From Chalara sp. BL73 (taxonomy: Eukaryota; Ascomycota; Leotiomycetes; Helotiales), in NCBI GenBank assembly GCA_918026815.1, contig CAKJVC010000148.1, positions 868,001-932,000 of the forward strand: a DNA stretch of 64,000 bases, in the 5' to 3' direction. The notes below the pieces were generated by a model. The model did no database searches, had not been told where the DNA came from, and saw only the letters and a list, made by a program, of their open reading frames with translations. This document shows, one piece after another, positions 1-11,621 of the stretch; the first letter of the stretch is position 1, and each line of letters opens with the position of its first letter. Both the position numbers and the translations under genes were made by a program.

Positions 1-1574
1 GCATTGCGCGAATAACATTCGCCCAAGGGTTTCAAGGCCTTGCCGTGTCTTTTCCATTGCAGAAGTTATGGACTTTGCTTGGAAGTTACCCCCATTTATA
101 ACTCGCCTGCCATTGGCGTCAATAAGAGGGTTGTCGGTGACTGAATTGCATTCTATGACGACTTGTTGGTAAGCAAGCAGTAGATCTTCTAAGACTGGTC
201 CAATCCATTGTGATGCCGTACGAATCGAATACCGATCTTGAACAAGGTAAGATTCGTCTGAGGCATCATCTAGCTTCATGGCCTTTCGTAACAATGAGTC
301 AGCAAGGAGCGAGTATATATTTTGAGCAGCTTCTTTCTGGCCAGGGTGTGGTCGGACTTCCGAGAGGAACGGATCAAAGCTTTCGATGGCTCCACCAAGT
401 GCATCCACGCTCAGTAGTTAGGATCTGAGACACAGCAGCAAGGTTCAAGGCTTCGTGGATAGCCAAGGCGCTGACCCCAGCAGAGAATGCTGTTCCATTG
501 ACGATTGCTAGACCTTCCTTTGGTTCTAGTACAACGGGCTTGATAGAATTTTCCTTGAGAGCCACATCCGCTCGAACCAATTTTCGCTCCCCAGTAGACC
601 GGTCGCCGTTCCAAGCAGTGAGAGTCGATGTTCCCATCATTAGGCCGCCGACATAAGATAGAGGGCTCAAATCTCCTGATGCAGAGATACTACCCCTGAT
701 AGGTACCCTAGGGATAATGTCCTTGTTGAGAAGCTGCGTGAGGTTCTCAATTATGTTGATTCTGACTCCAGACGCACCACCAGCCAGGGAGTTTAGACGT
801 ATCAACATCGAGGCTCTTACCCATGATTCTGGCATACATGTCGCCGCATCTGAGTCCTCAATCACGAGCGCTTTCTTCGTAAGCAAGCTGATCGTATCTA
901 TACCAGAGTTTACAGTATACTTTGAAGTAAACCCGGACGGCTCAGAGAGTACTCCATAGTTCAAGCCTCTCATTACTCTGTTCTGAAGTTCTCTGATGGC
1001 TTTGGTTCGCGTATTTGCGCTTGCACCAAGGCCAGTATTTACCCCTTTGGATGAAAGCCGCACAATTAGTTGAGGTAAATTGGATTCTAGCATTTCAGAG
1101 TCTTCTACCTACCATACACAACTTCTTCATTGCCTATGCTTGCTTCTAAGATTCGCTTGCTTTCTAGGGCCGTTTGCTCAATTTTTGGATCGAGGTTTGC
1201 AGCAACACCATATCTTCATCTAAGTTAGATTGAACATTTCTATCCAATGCCGTCGCTTACCGGGCAATTGCAATAACTGCTGCAAGACTCATTCTATTGC
1301 CATTTATAGATACCGGCTCTGTTTCTGTGTTATTTATTCTTTTACATATTTCGTCCCAGTGGGCGACTAGTATTCGATTATATCTTGTCTTTGGTAGATC
1401 GCCAGGGTTGTCAAATCCTTCCACTGTACAATCAGGGCAACCACAAATCCCTTCGATATGCTTGATACATTCATCGCCGGGCATTGTGCTCTGGTGCAAA
1501 TAACTGTGATTGACCGAAATCTGACGATGTGGAGGAATTGTTCGGTTACGAGAAGATGAAAAGGTTGAAAGCAA
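1..1574 (-). CDS. Phenylalanine ammonia-lyase/histidine ammonia-lyase family, partial, with apparent frameshift
   Basis: Aromatic amino-acid ammonia-lyase, which would deaminate phenylalanine to cinnamate. The reading SISASGDLSPLSYVGG carries the Ala-Ser-Gly triad that cyclises to the MIO cofactor, followed by GLAIVNGTAFSAG, both family hallmarks. Exons on the minus strand are 1261-1574, 1113-1213 and 1044 down past the window edge. They join as VVYG|VNTGLGASANTRT, so these introns are sound. At about 409 one base appears to be in excess: the frame ending SQILTTE stops at 374, while VDALGGAIESFDPFLSEV and then DNPLIDANG continue in the next frame to position 1. No plausible intron spans the shift. 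It is either a true frameshift that inactivates the gene or a sequence error. The C-terminus lies outside the window. The extra N-terminal Cys-rich part is less certain, and the start could be internal. Confidence 0.82.
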
Positions 1575-2045
1575 ATGGGTATCCCTCTTATGGTTTGTTT
1601 ACTGAGGTGTGTATGGTCATGTGCCATCTTCTTTGTAACACAATCTGCAATGATACCCTGCTTGTCTAATTTTGTATGCAGCTTGAAATTGCTATTGGCA
1701 GGGGTTCAGCACCAGATTAGTTTTTCGTAAAGAATTATCAATCAAGTTCTGTGATACAAGGACAACCAAGTGAGTACCCTCCGAAGGACGGTAAATATTC
1801 TGTACTGTTGTGCCCTGGAGTACCCCTATCTTCCATCAAAATCAGTAAGATAAAGGAGCGAAATACTGTACCATCAATATCTGGCCAGCAGCGGAGAGAT
1901 ATGATGCCTCGAGGAGAAGGACGTCAAAAGTATCAAGATTCAGGAATTAAAAGGGCGCTCCTGCCGGAAGCACAATGAGCAAATCTGGAAGTGAAGGCAT
2001 GTTTTGCTTAGCCACGCGACGCAAACGGCCTTTTACACCACTCAA

Positions 2046-3695
2046 TTAAGCAGCCCAAAACGGAACCGGTTGATCATAGTCCTCTCGCTTCAATTGATGC
2101 CACTCCCGCTCATCATCTGGAACGCAAGTCTTGCGCAAGTCCCTGGCTTCTCTGAGAGCAGTCTCCACCGTACCAGTGCTCGTAGTGTTCTTTAGAAGCT
2201 CTCCCCAGGCAAACCGTACTCGAGCAAGATCAGCCGCATAGTATGAAATTCCCGAGAGCCCATCTGGAGCTTGTTTTAAGAGCTTACTATCCATGTTATT
2301 AACCTAGAGCGTTGTGAAGTAGGAGCCTCTAGAAAACTTACCCAGTTTCGTAATAATCATTTGCTTTGGCGAATTGTGTTGAGAGTTTGTAACATGTAAC
2401 CGCAGTTAAATAATGTTTGTCACCAACGCTAATTTTAAGGCGAGCTAAGGCAGCCTCAAGATACTTGACGCTGTTTCTTGGATCGCCTTTGACTCGCGTA
2501 ACCTGTTCCAATGTGCATTAGAAGTTCCCCAACCCTACTTAAAGCCAGTAAATATTTATCATTATGATCCACAGTATCTAGAGTCGGGAACATACCGTAA
2601 AGTCTCAACTCCATCCCTCTCATCAACCTCCCCGCGATTCTCAAGCAAGGTTGACTTTCGAAGCTGGCTTTCTCCCTCAGAAAACCGCCCAACCATCAGC
2701 ATCGCCTTGCCCGGCTCGCTATATGCTCCAGCAAATTTCCCTGTAGTCACACCTATCTCCCCATACTCTTTTAGATGAAAACTTTATTCAACCCCGCGTA
2801 GTAAAGTGCCCGCTCATGCTGATTTGCCCGAGGACATATTGTTGCTTTTATAACATTGATCTGAGCCTTGATATCTAGAGGTCTGTTGGGAAGGAACTCA
2901 AGCAACTGGGAGGCAGTTTTCAGGAATATTTTACATTCTTGTGCATTTATCCTCTCGCTGCAATGCCTATAACATAATTGGTCGGCCTGGTATGTTCGAG
3001 GACGTATTTTAGGAGCCTGACCAAGCAGAGTCCAAAAGCAACCATGCGAATTCGTCCGAGGCGCATCGGCGTCGCATTTCATTGTCCATCATTTTATACG
3101 TATCTCTCAGTTTGATAATATGCGGCAGGATTCTTTCACATTCTTCCTAGCAACAGTTGGACTGCGGCCTAGTACTTTCAGAATCTTCTCTCTTAACCAA
3201 AGTTTCCAACGATGATAGTGCGGATACCACGGGCTTAAAGGAGCTAAGTAGCTCATTATACGATTCCATAAGTCGAGGCATAATATCTCCAACAATTCCA
3301 TGAGACAACGGAAGCTCTCTGGGGTGATTAGACGTTAGGTAATCTTAGTTTTGCCCAGTTCTTCTAAGTCTTGCTCGAAGCATGTTGAAGGTGAATGTAA
3401 TCGGCCGCAGTTGCGCTGGTGATAGCTCTGTACCAGGACCCTCTCCTGAGCACACTCAGTGTTTAAGAGACACATGAAAAATAGCAGTTGGCGAGCACTT
3501 ATGCTAAAACCTAATATTGGTATTGTAACTGCTTCGATTGTCGTACCATTCAACCCATCAGACCTGATTTCAAGAGACTGAATAGGTAAATATCTAGCCG
3601 GTAGTCGAGGTCTGATGGATTCTATCAGGCAAAATATTTCATAGACAGAAATTGACTTACTTCAGAGCCTGGGTGCATTCGAGTGGTGATGCCAT
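2046..3695 (-). pseudogene. Decayed fungal TPR-repeat protein gene
   Basis: Pieces of one minus-strand protein can be followed but do not join in frame. In gene order: an N-terminal exon from 3695 (MASPLECTQAL), a middle part with ANQHERALYYAG (near 2800), GKFAGAYSEPGKAMLMVGRF (near 2700), GDPRNSVKYLEAALARLK (near 2460), and a C-terminus ending EREWHQLKREDYDQ (2046-2294). The helical repeats resemble MalT/TPR-type repeats of fungal proteins of unknown role. Frame jumps occur near 2778 (a T run) and near 2488 (an A run), and other parts are unclear. Two introns look normal: one with its donor after ETLR near 2606, one with its donor after NDYYET near 2341. I infer a pseudogene; homopolymer sequencing errors could explain some of it. 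Function is not recognised. Confidence 0.5.
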
Positions 3696-4478
3696 GCTGA
3701 ACAGAAAGTGAGCTCGATACCGGGAGTGAGGCTGACAAGAACTAATCCGAGGATTCGTTATTGTGTTGTTGTTGATGATGTACTAAAAGAGGATAAATAA
3801 AGCTAGTTTATGTCTGTTATATATAGGAGAGCTTCTTGGATACAATGCACCGTGGCCTGTTAAATACATTTGTTGATCCTCAAGGCAAGAAAGTAAGGTG
3901 AATGAACTCGCTGCAGAAGGAGCGCGCGCTTATATTTAGTGAATAAACGATGCGGACGCTCCATTCGACTATAACTTAGAATTTTTTTAGAGAGAAATTC
4001 ATCTGCGTATTTAGAAAGCCGCTAAATGCTGAAGGGCATAACGGCCGTAAAAAGCAAGACGAATTTGAATAGAATAGAGCCATATGCACACATATTCTCC
4101 CGATTGAAAAGCACTTACCTCGAGGCTGATCATCAGTTGCGATCAACATGTGATTTCATGGAGGGAACGTAGAATAACTCGCCAGGAAACTCAAAATATA
4201 GATGGTGCGTCACGATGAGCAATTCGGCAAGTAGTGCGACAGGATTCAAATCATGGAAACATGGAAGTCGCGATAAGACTACTTCTGAAAGACTTACTAG
4301 CGATTAGAGCGACAATATAATTAACACAAAAACACGAAATGAGATAAAATTTGTTGAGAACGACTCGGCTATGCAATCCAATGGGTTTGGCATTTAGCTA
4401 TATAGACTGTGAATCAAGCGAAACAAAGAGAATGCTTCAGGCACGGCATTGAATTAAATTCCAGTCTGGCATGATCTT
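3696..4478. other. Intergenic, no gene seen
   Basis: AT-rich sequence between the decayed TPR gene and the enoyl-reductase gene. No coding stretch with family likeness was seen on either strand, and no clear repeat. Confidence 0.5.
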
Positions 4479-5653
4479 CTAAATGCCAGGCGTATCCGAG
4501 ATTCGGAAAACATACTTAACAGCACTTGCCCGGCCATCTTTCAGATCCCTCAAAGCCCGTTCCACGCCTTCAAGTCCATCTGACCTTACTTCAAATGGGT
4601 GCCCGGAGAAAGTTCCTTGCTGTAAAGCACGACTAAAATAGCGAGAAAAAACAAAAGCCAAGTCGCGAGAATCGCCAAAATCGACATGGTTGTGAGCGGC
4701 ACCTACGGCCGTGAGAGATTTGACGGCAGGCGATACGTCGAAGTTGCTAGGAAGGACAAGGTTGACCAACCCTCCTGGAGCGATGATATCCTTGAAGATC
4801 CTAGCACTTTGAGGGCCAATCCCACATTCAAGCCCATGTTTCACTTTAGCCTCATTTTCGGTCTCTAGGCTACTCTGAATTTGCTTCACCACCTCCTCAG
4901 GGCCATTGCGATAGTCTATGACCATGTCTCCCTTGGTACGATCTAGGAGAGTCTCCACGTAATGTGTTCCTTTGCCTGCAATGGCAAATATCGGATGGAT
5001 GTTGCTGTTCTTTGCTAATTTGATTGCAAAAGATCCGACAGCAGTGCTAGCGCCGTAAACAACAAGAGGGATAGTGGTGTCTGCCGGGCGCCAAGGTGGC
5101 GGTAGGTCAAGATGACGATACAATGCTATGGCGGCTGTTAGACCGGCTAGAGGTATTGTCGCCGCTTCTGTACAAACGCCAATAAATAAGTTTATGATAA
5201 CTTCGCCGATTAAGAAGAAATACCTTCAAAAGAAGTCTCATATGGTAGGTGGAAAGTCGTCCAGCTCCATGCAAGTGCGTACTCGGCATATGAACCTCCC
5301 GGACTTCCAATTTCATGGAAGGCTGCAACACGGTCCCCTGCCTTACTTATGTTACCACAAGCGAAAATAGCAAAGAATCCTCGCTTACTTACCTTGAATT
5401 CAATTACGCCAGGGCCAACCTTTTCGATGATTCCAGCGATATCGTCCCCTTGGTTCATTCCTGGCTTCGACTTCCCTAGGAGGGTGTGGCTGGGGCCATT
5501 ATAACTTGCTGCAGTATCCGGAACCTTCCAATCCTTTGGGTTGGAACCAGACACAACCACCTTTACCAAGACTTGGCCATCATTGGGTTCAGGTATTGGA
5601 CTTCGGATCAGCTTTACCTTTGGCCCAGGAAGGTTGATCGCTTCTATCATCAT
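4479..5653 (-). CDS. Zinc-type alcohol dehydrogenase / trans-enoyl reductase-like oxidoreductase (MDR family)
   Basis: NAD(P)H-dependent medium-chain reductase, 355 aa, resembling fungal LovC-like enoyl reductases and zinc-binding oxidoreductases. Exons are 5393-5653, 5224-5341 and 4479-5167; the introns are 51 and 56 nt, and the first is open in frame and easy to miss. The N-terminal GroES-like part reads SNPKDWKVPD and GDDIAGIIEKVGPGV. The cofactor domain has VVYGASTAVGSFAIKLAK. No structural-zinc cysteine cluster is seen, as in LovC. I start at the Met-Met of MMIEAINLPGPK; an upstream in-frame Met at 5764 would add 37 unlikely residues. It is transcribed away from the Gfo/Idh oxidoreductase at 6498. 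No polyketide synthase lies in the window, so the partner, if any, is unknown. Confidence 0.9.
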
Positions 5654-6497
5654 CTTCGAAGTTCTTGAATAAGCATAGATACCGAATGAAGCTGACCTTT
5701 TCTTAATAAAATAAAGTGCACGATATTCGAATGGCAAGGCTTTCACATAAAGATCCAAATGCAAAGCGTCGACTTACATGGCTATTGTGTCTGGAAATGG
5801 GGAATATATAAGAAATTAGTCAAGGTAGCTCGGTCGAGCCAGCATTTGTTATTACGGCTGGTGACGCAAATAAAGAGAGGGCTTTTGTACTGGGGTCTGA
5901 ATTCATATGCCGCCACTGCGACGGGAGTTATGCCGGCACGCGGTTGCTCTCTGCCCCAGGTATGGGTAGGCACTTTCTGTTGTTGGCCTCCGGGGCCGTT
6001 TAATTTTCTTGGCTGCAGCCAACCGACCCAGCCAGTATATCGCATGCTGTAAGGCAGTCACGAGACCCTATTATAGCAGGCTTACAAATTACAAAGTAAG
6101 TCCGGAGTACATTCGTGGGTACTTCCCGGTGCTATCCTCGACACACGATTCGTCAATCATCGAACGGGGCTCCACTATTGTCCCGAAACTTTAGCTCGTC
6201 ATAGCACAACGCAACGGAACTCCGTGCTTCTGCCAAAACTTGGAAATAAAATAGCGACGTAGCAAGCCGTGAATAATCGGTTGCCATCAACTCATATTCA
6301 ACGATTTTCAGGAGGTGAAGAGGCAAAGGCGTTTCTTCTTCAAGAAAATAGAAGTATTATACGCAATTTCTACTTAAGGAATTCGAAATTCACTCATCCG
6401 TAAAAACCCGCCTTAATCCTCGTTGCTATATGTAAAGATTATCTCTCATATACGCATCCCAATCCTCAATCTCAATAGCACGTGACGCTCCTGCAGT
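5654..6497. promoter_or_regulatory. Divergent intergenic region
   Basis: Spacer between two genes read outward, presumably holding both promoters. Short open frames here (for example 5782-6045) have no recognisable family. No TATA or operator is called. Confidence 0.35.
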
Positions 6498-7684
6498 ATG
6501 TCTTCTCCGGTCCGCGTTGGCATAATCGGCCTCGGTCGAGGCTCCGGAATCTCAGGCCCTGGGCTGTGGGCAGCAAACGCTCACCTTCCATATCTCATCG
6601 CATCTCCCAAATTTCAAGTTGTCGCAGTATCCAACTCCACAGTGCAATCTGCTCAAGCATCGATTGATCACCACAAACTCGGTTCTTTAGTCGCGGCCTA
6701 TGGCAGTCCGGAAGATCTCGCTGCAGATCCAAATGTTGACCTCGTTGTCGTTGCCGTCCGGATAAGCAAGCACTATGCTCTCGCTAAACCCGCTCTTCTT
6801 GCCGGAAAAGATGTCTTTGTTGAATGGCCGCTCGGCGCTACGACTGCCGAAGCTGTCGAGCTTGCCCAGCTTGCCGAAACCAAAGGCGTGAAAACTATTG
6901 TTGGTGTTCAAAAAAGAGCAAGCCCGTTGGTCGTCAAAATAAAAGAATTAGTTGCAGGTGGAAAGCTCGGGAAGGTGTTGTCAACTAGCGTCGTGGGTTC
7001 ACTGTCGGGACCCCCAATAGGAATCTGGATGGAGGGAGTAGAGTACTACCTCGATATCAATAGTGGAGCAAATTCTTTTATAGTGTACTTCGGACACTGT
7101 ATAGCTATCTAGTTCCTCATTGCACGAAAATTGCTGATAAAAGATCTGTAGTCCTCGATAGTTTTATCCACGTTTTAGGCGATTTCACCCAGCTGTCATC
7201 GACGCTAAAAACCGCCTACCCACTCACTACTATCGTCAATACAGAAGGCAAAGTCGTAGCAGAAAACTACATAAAAACTTCTCCAGATCACATCCTCGTT
7301 CAAGGGACGCTCTCCTCCGGCGCTACAGCCTCTTTAAGCTACTACACAGCTCCAGGTCCCACAATCGACAATACTGGGATCCGCTGGCTCATAACTGGCA
7401 CAGAAGGAGAGATCGAAGTCACGACGCCCGAGGGCGGGTGGCAGATACGTACAGATGGTGCTGTTCTTAAGCTGAGGGAAGGCAAAGGCGAAGTGCAGAC
7501 GATAGATTGGCAAGATGTGAAGGAAGAACCCGTTATTAAAGGCCTGGATGATATTTCGGGGAGCGTGGGTAGGTCGTATGAGGCTTTTGTTGGTGGGGAT
7601 GAAGAAAGGGGGAAGTTTGCGGATTTTAAGGATGCGGTGAGGACTCATGAGTTGTTGGATCGGATTCGTGAAGCTGCCAAATAG
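6498..7684 (+). CDS. Gfo/Idh/MocA-family NAD(P)-dependent oxidoreductase
   Basis: Oxidoreductase of 377 aa with an N-terminal Rossmann fold (VRVGIIGLGRGSGISGPG at residues 5-22) and the family signature DVFVEWPLGATTAEAVEL, where E-W-P-L replaces the usual E-K-P. Exons are 6498-7098 and 7152-7684; the 53-nt intron restores FGHFLDSFIHVLGDF. The C-terminal sheet domain continues to IREAAK. The replaced Lys, normally the active-site lysine of this family, is like fungal Gal80-type members, which may bind cofactor without classical catalysis. It could therefore be a regulator-like or altered enzyme. Substrate is unknown. It is divergent from the enoyl-reductase-like gene, which hints at co-regulation. 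Confidence 0.9.
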
Positions 7685-8372
7685 CGTTGAAGCATGAAAG
7701 GGCTGTCTGGTTTGGATGTATAGAAAGAATATTTGTGAATGGTGGCGCATATTGTGATACCTTAGCTAGATAAAGCCATGAATCTTACAATAAACATCCA
7801 CTTTTATGTGATATTGATCAAATCTTATTTTGATCATGTTATCGAATCATCAAGCACAGGAGCAGATATATCATGAGCTTAGTAAAATGTTCTGGAATTG
7901 GCGCTTGAATATTAATTAAACGCCGAGTAAGTTCGTCCTAAACTCCATGATAAAGGAATAAATCAAACTACCATTCTGTAACCTTCTTTCACTATTTTAA
8001 CTCTAGAACTGCGAGATTTTCCAAGCTTAGCAAATCAAGTCATGGTATGTGCCAAAAACGCACTTAGTACAGGCTGCGGGTTAAAACTAGTGCGCTAATG
8101 GGAGCGATGCTGAGCAGTGTAGTAACGAAATTAGCAATAAGAATAAAATTAACATAGGCGAGCGCCTAGAACAGGATAACAATGTCCAAGTGGACAATCG
8201 ATGCCAGTAGTCACACGCATTCATTCTAAAAGTTAAAAACGCCTAGACGGCCGCTGAAGCGCAAGAAAATGGACAGTCACCGGGCCGGACCTCGGTGGAA
8301 CCAAAGGTCATGCTGATTCGTAATGGTTCCTAAAACGCGTAAAGCGTGAGTTAAATACAACAACCATAATGT
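7685..8372. other. Intergenic, no gene seen
   Basis: Region between the converging 3' ends of the Gfo/Idh gene and the CTF1-like regulator. AT-rich, with no coding likeness and no repeat noticed. Confidence 0.5.
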
Positions 8373-11272
8373 TTACAAGGGATGAAAATCCAATGTACCC
8401 AGCGCTGTCCAGAAAAGTTGATTCTCCGGTTCCATGTCTACAATTGCACCTAGTTGACTAGGCATTATATCATGGGGATTGGTTCCGGAGAATGTGTTGT
8501 ATGCACCATATGAAGGATTTTGCAAGATGCCAGCTTCAAGAGCAGCCTGGTCCTGCAGGCCCCCGCCTGCGTCGTAGCTTCTGCTGTCATTTACTCCACA
8601 AGCTGTTGATTCTCGGCCATTTGAGGGCCTATATCGAGAATGGCAGGCTTCCCTAGAGTTTTTTAGCGGTAAAATGGGGGGGTTTATCTCTTGTATAGCT
8701 CTTGAGAAGCACTGGTCAATGCTGTATGTAATTTGAAAAAAAGAGCTTGGTTGTGAAATCAACAGGTCCCACCAGCTAGCGGCCGCGATGCAAGACGAAT
8801 TTGGAGGTGACTCAGACTGTAGCATATCTCGGAAATTATTTCCTGGCTCAGAGCTATCGCCTTCAATACCTTTTGTAGGGATGATTTTCGAGCTGATTGT
8901 CTCGGCGAGTGCTGAGATCCGGGATGTTGCGCCGAAGCGTAATCCGTGAATCTTCATGGCTTCGCGGAATATCTCCAGGCGGCGTTGTTTCATTGCTATT
9001 GCAGAAGCAGTCGATGCAAACTGTACGTCAAGGATGTGTAAAATGTAAGGTAATGTTATATAAGGTGCTCTTGATGCATTGTTAGTCTCCGGGTCTACTA
9101 AAGTTATATAAGCTTGATCATGTGCAACTTACGCCGAGAAAGGAAGGTATTTAGCCAACCTAAGTTGTACCAATTCTTTGAGATTTTCCGCAATGCCTAA
9201 CACAGAGTCTTTTGTCTCATCGTTTGCCTGTTGAATGAGTGTTGAGTGATCATTGTTATGGTAAGGCGTCGTCATAAGAAAGAGCGCTCTATGTTGACTC
9301 AAAGAGAGTTTTGCGGAGCTATTAGGGTGTTAGCCAGTTTAAGCTCAGTTTGGTAGCACTTAAATTGGCTTACTAATAGTAAATATACATGAGATTAGTG
9401 AAAAGTATGAGAGAATCATGCGTATTTCCGAGGCCAGCTGGAGTTGGAAAGTGAGTTGTTGCACCACTATACCACCGGGAGAGGCTCTCGGTACATTCAT
9501 CAAATTTCGCTATTGATAAAGCAAGACTATCATTCTCCTGGGTATTTGGCAGAATCAGAGCAGAATTCCGCGCCCAAACGATTGCTATGGTGTCAGTCAG
9601 TGCTACTGCGAGCTGACACAACAGGGCGAACAAATTTGCAAGGCCTTGCTTTATTTCTAAGCTGTATACCCGTGATAAGTCAATTTCACCTTGTAGGTCC
9701 TTGCTACTGAACGAAGCAGACTTGAAATTAAACATATCAGGGGTGATTTGCAATGACCGGCGGGTCCCAAGCGCCAGAATCCTGTCCCGTACTATGCAAC
9801 ACCACCAGAGTCGTTTTAGCATAGCTCTCTCTTTTTCAGAAATATTCCCAATACTTTGATAATTGTGTGCACTACAATCCTTTGCATTTTCGCATGCAAT
9901 CATTAACCAAAAAGTATTTTTCTTGCCGTCTTGGTCAGACGTGTGGTGTGACAGGAGCAATGAAGCTTGAGCAATCGAAAGAGCGCTGGGCTCGCATTCG
10001 AAATCAAATATGAGCTATTAAGCTGTGTTAACCCTCGATGCTAGCAATTAAGATGAAGTACTTCTACCTTTGCTCTACGATAAAGTATTGACGCCGCCTG
10101 TATTGGAGAACTGATACCAAGCTTGCGGAGAGTTGCGACGGCGACAAACTGGATAACACTTAAAACCTCTCTAAAGTTTTGCCCTGATGTTGTGAAGATT
10201 GCAATGAAATTCAAGCACGTACGCTTGAGGAAACAAGAAGCATGGCTTGGAAAACGAACATTGAGATGCTTTTAGAACCACCCACTCCAGAATACATACC
10301 CCAGAATTCGGTTTCATCTAAAACCGGTAAAAGGGGATGGACGCGGAGGAAGTACTGTTGAATAAATTCGTCTAGAATTGGTTTAGCAGGGACCAAAAAA
10401 CACCCATGATCTTCAAGAAATCGTAGATCTAGCTTTGACAGGTTCTGTACCCTTAGCAGGCTTAGAAAAGGATAGCTTGAATACGAAACTTGTACTCTGG
10501 ATGAGTTTAGCATCGAGCCGGTAGGGTTTTTCGGCCTTATTGTATGGCCCATGTCAAATACCGAAGGCATTTCTACGACAGAACCTATTTCGTGTCAGAA
10601 ATACTTAGAATTTTAAATTCGAAAGATTATTAAACAATGACTGCGTTTATTCGCAACCGCAGAATTCAAAATTCAGAAGAACATGCTGGCTTTGTTGCCC
10701 AATACACAGTTTTGCAGGCTAGGCATCCACCTACCATGTCCAGGATACCAATTCTCCGTAAGAGACCCCGTTGGGAAATCTTGTTGCTCCAGGCTATAAG
10801 TGGAACTGGCACTAAAGGACAGTGGGTCTACATGCAAGCGTGGCAATAAAGATGCATTGCCTATCACTGAGGCCGAGGCAAAGCTAGAAGCAAATCTACA
10901 AACACCTCAACATCAGATAAGAACCGAAATATAGTTGCTTTGAGACATTGACACATATAGATATCATTACCAATGTCCTGTGGCAACCTACAATGGAGAT
11001 CGGTCCTCCACCAAACAGGAGGAATTGTCTACTAGACAATTTGTGCATGGACCTCGTCGTTGAGCAAAATCACAGCGGACTTTTCGTTTACGGCACAGCT
11101 GGCAGGCAATTCTAGCCTTTGGCTTCGTCAGCTGCCGAGTGCTAGACCGTCTTACATGCCTTTCTCGAGTTCGAGGCTGGTCCTCCGCAAGAGGAGAATG
11201 ATCCCCGTGTGGGAAATGCTGATGGATATCCATGGTAGTAGAGGCAATTAGAGTCACAAAATTCGATGTCAA
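8373..11272 (-). CDS. Zn2Cys6 transcription factor, cutinase-regulator (CTF1-like) family
   Basis: Nuclear fungal regulator, 804 aa over seven exons: 10992-11272, 10735-10883, 10223-10584, 10068-10166, 9374-10014, 9133-9318 and 8373-9069. The zinc cluster reads CQLCRKRKVRC then CTNCLVDNSSC near the N-terminus. The middle homology domain has the CTF1 hallmarks FLEDHGCFLVPAKPILDEF and YFLRVHPLLPVLDETEFW, then ILYRRAK|LIFDFECE across a splice, LAKYLPFSA, and ITLPYILHILD. The third intron uses an acceptor after TTTAGAG so that the frame joins. A second in-frame Met at 11233 may be the true start. Family members act in lipid, cutin or secondary-metabolite gene control. The next gene upstream is the cleavage oxygenase, a possible but unproven target. 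Confidence 0.88.
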
Positions 11273-11621
11273 AAAACAAAGGTCTGGTAAGAAATATATA
11301 TGGTGGAAATTGTGCGAAATAGGAACCAGGAAGTAAAGAAGTAAAGGGAGTTTAGGTCGTCCGGATAAGTAATAAGTGGTGCAAATTTTAGCTGCATGTA
11401 CTGGAGACTGGTCTTATCACTACAAACAACCTTTGTGTCTTCCCCTTTGCCTCGGCCACATCGGCTAGCGAAGACAGAGCCAGAAGCACAACAGAGTGTG
11501 TTACCATTAACCCCGCTATATCCGTTAAGTAACCCCTAACCATAAATTAATCACGTGAATAAGAACAGCCTGATTATTAGACGACGGTAGGTACAATACA
11601 GAAACAAGCTTTGCATTACTC
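11273..11621. other. Intergenic
   Basis: Short spacer between the regulator's 5' end and the 3' end of the cleavage oxygenase gene. It probably contains the regulator's promoter. No gene seen. Confidence 0.4.

Noticed and set aside
9133..9318. Apparent frameshift in exon 6 of the CTF1-like regulator
   Set aside because: It was my own mistake when joining two sequence lines; read correctly the exon gives DHSTLIQQAND in one frame.
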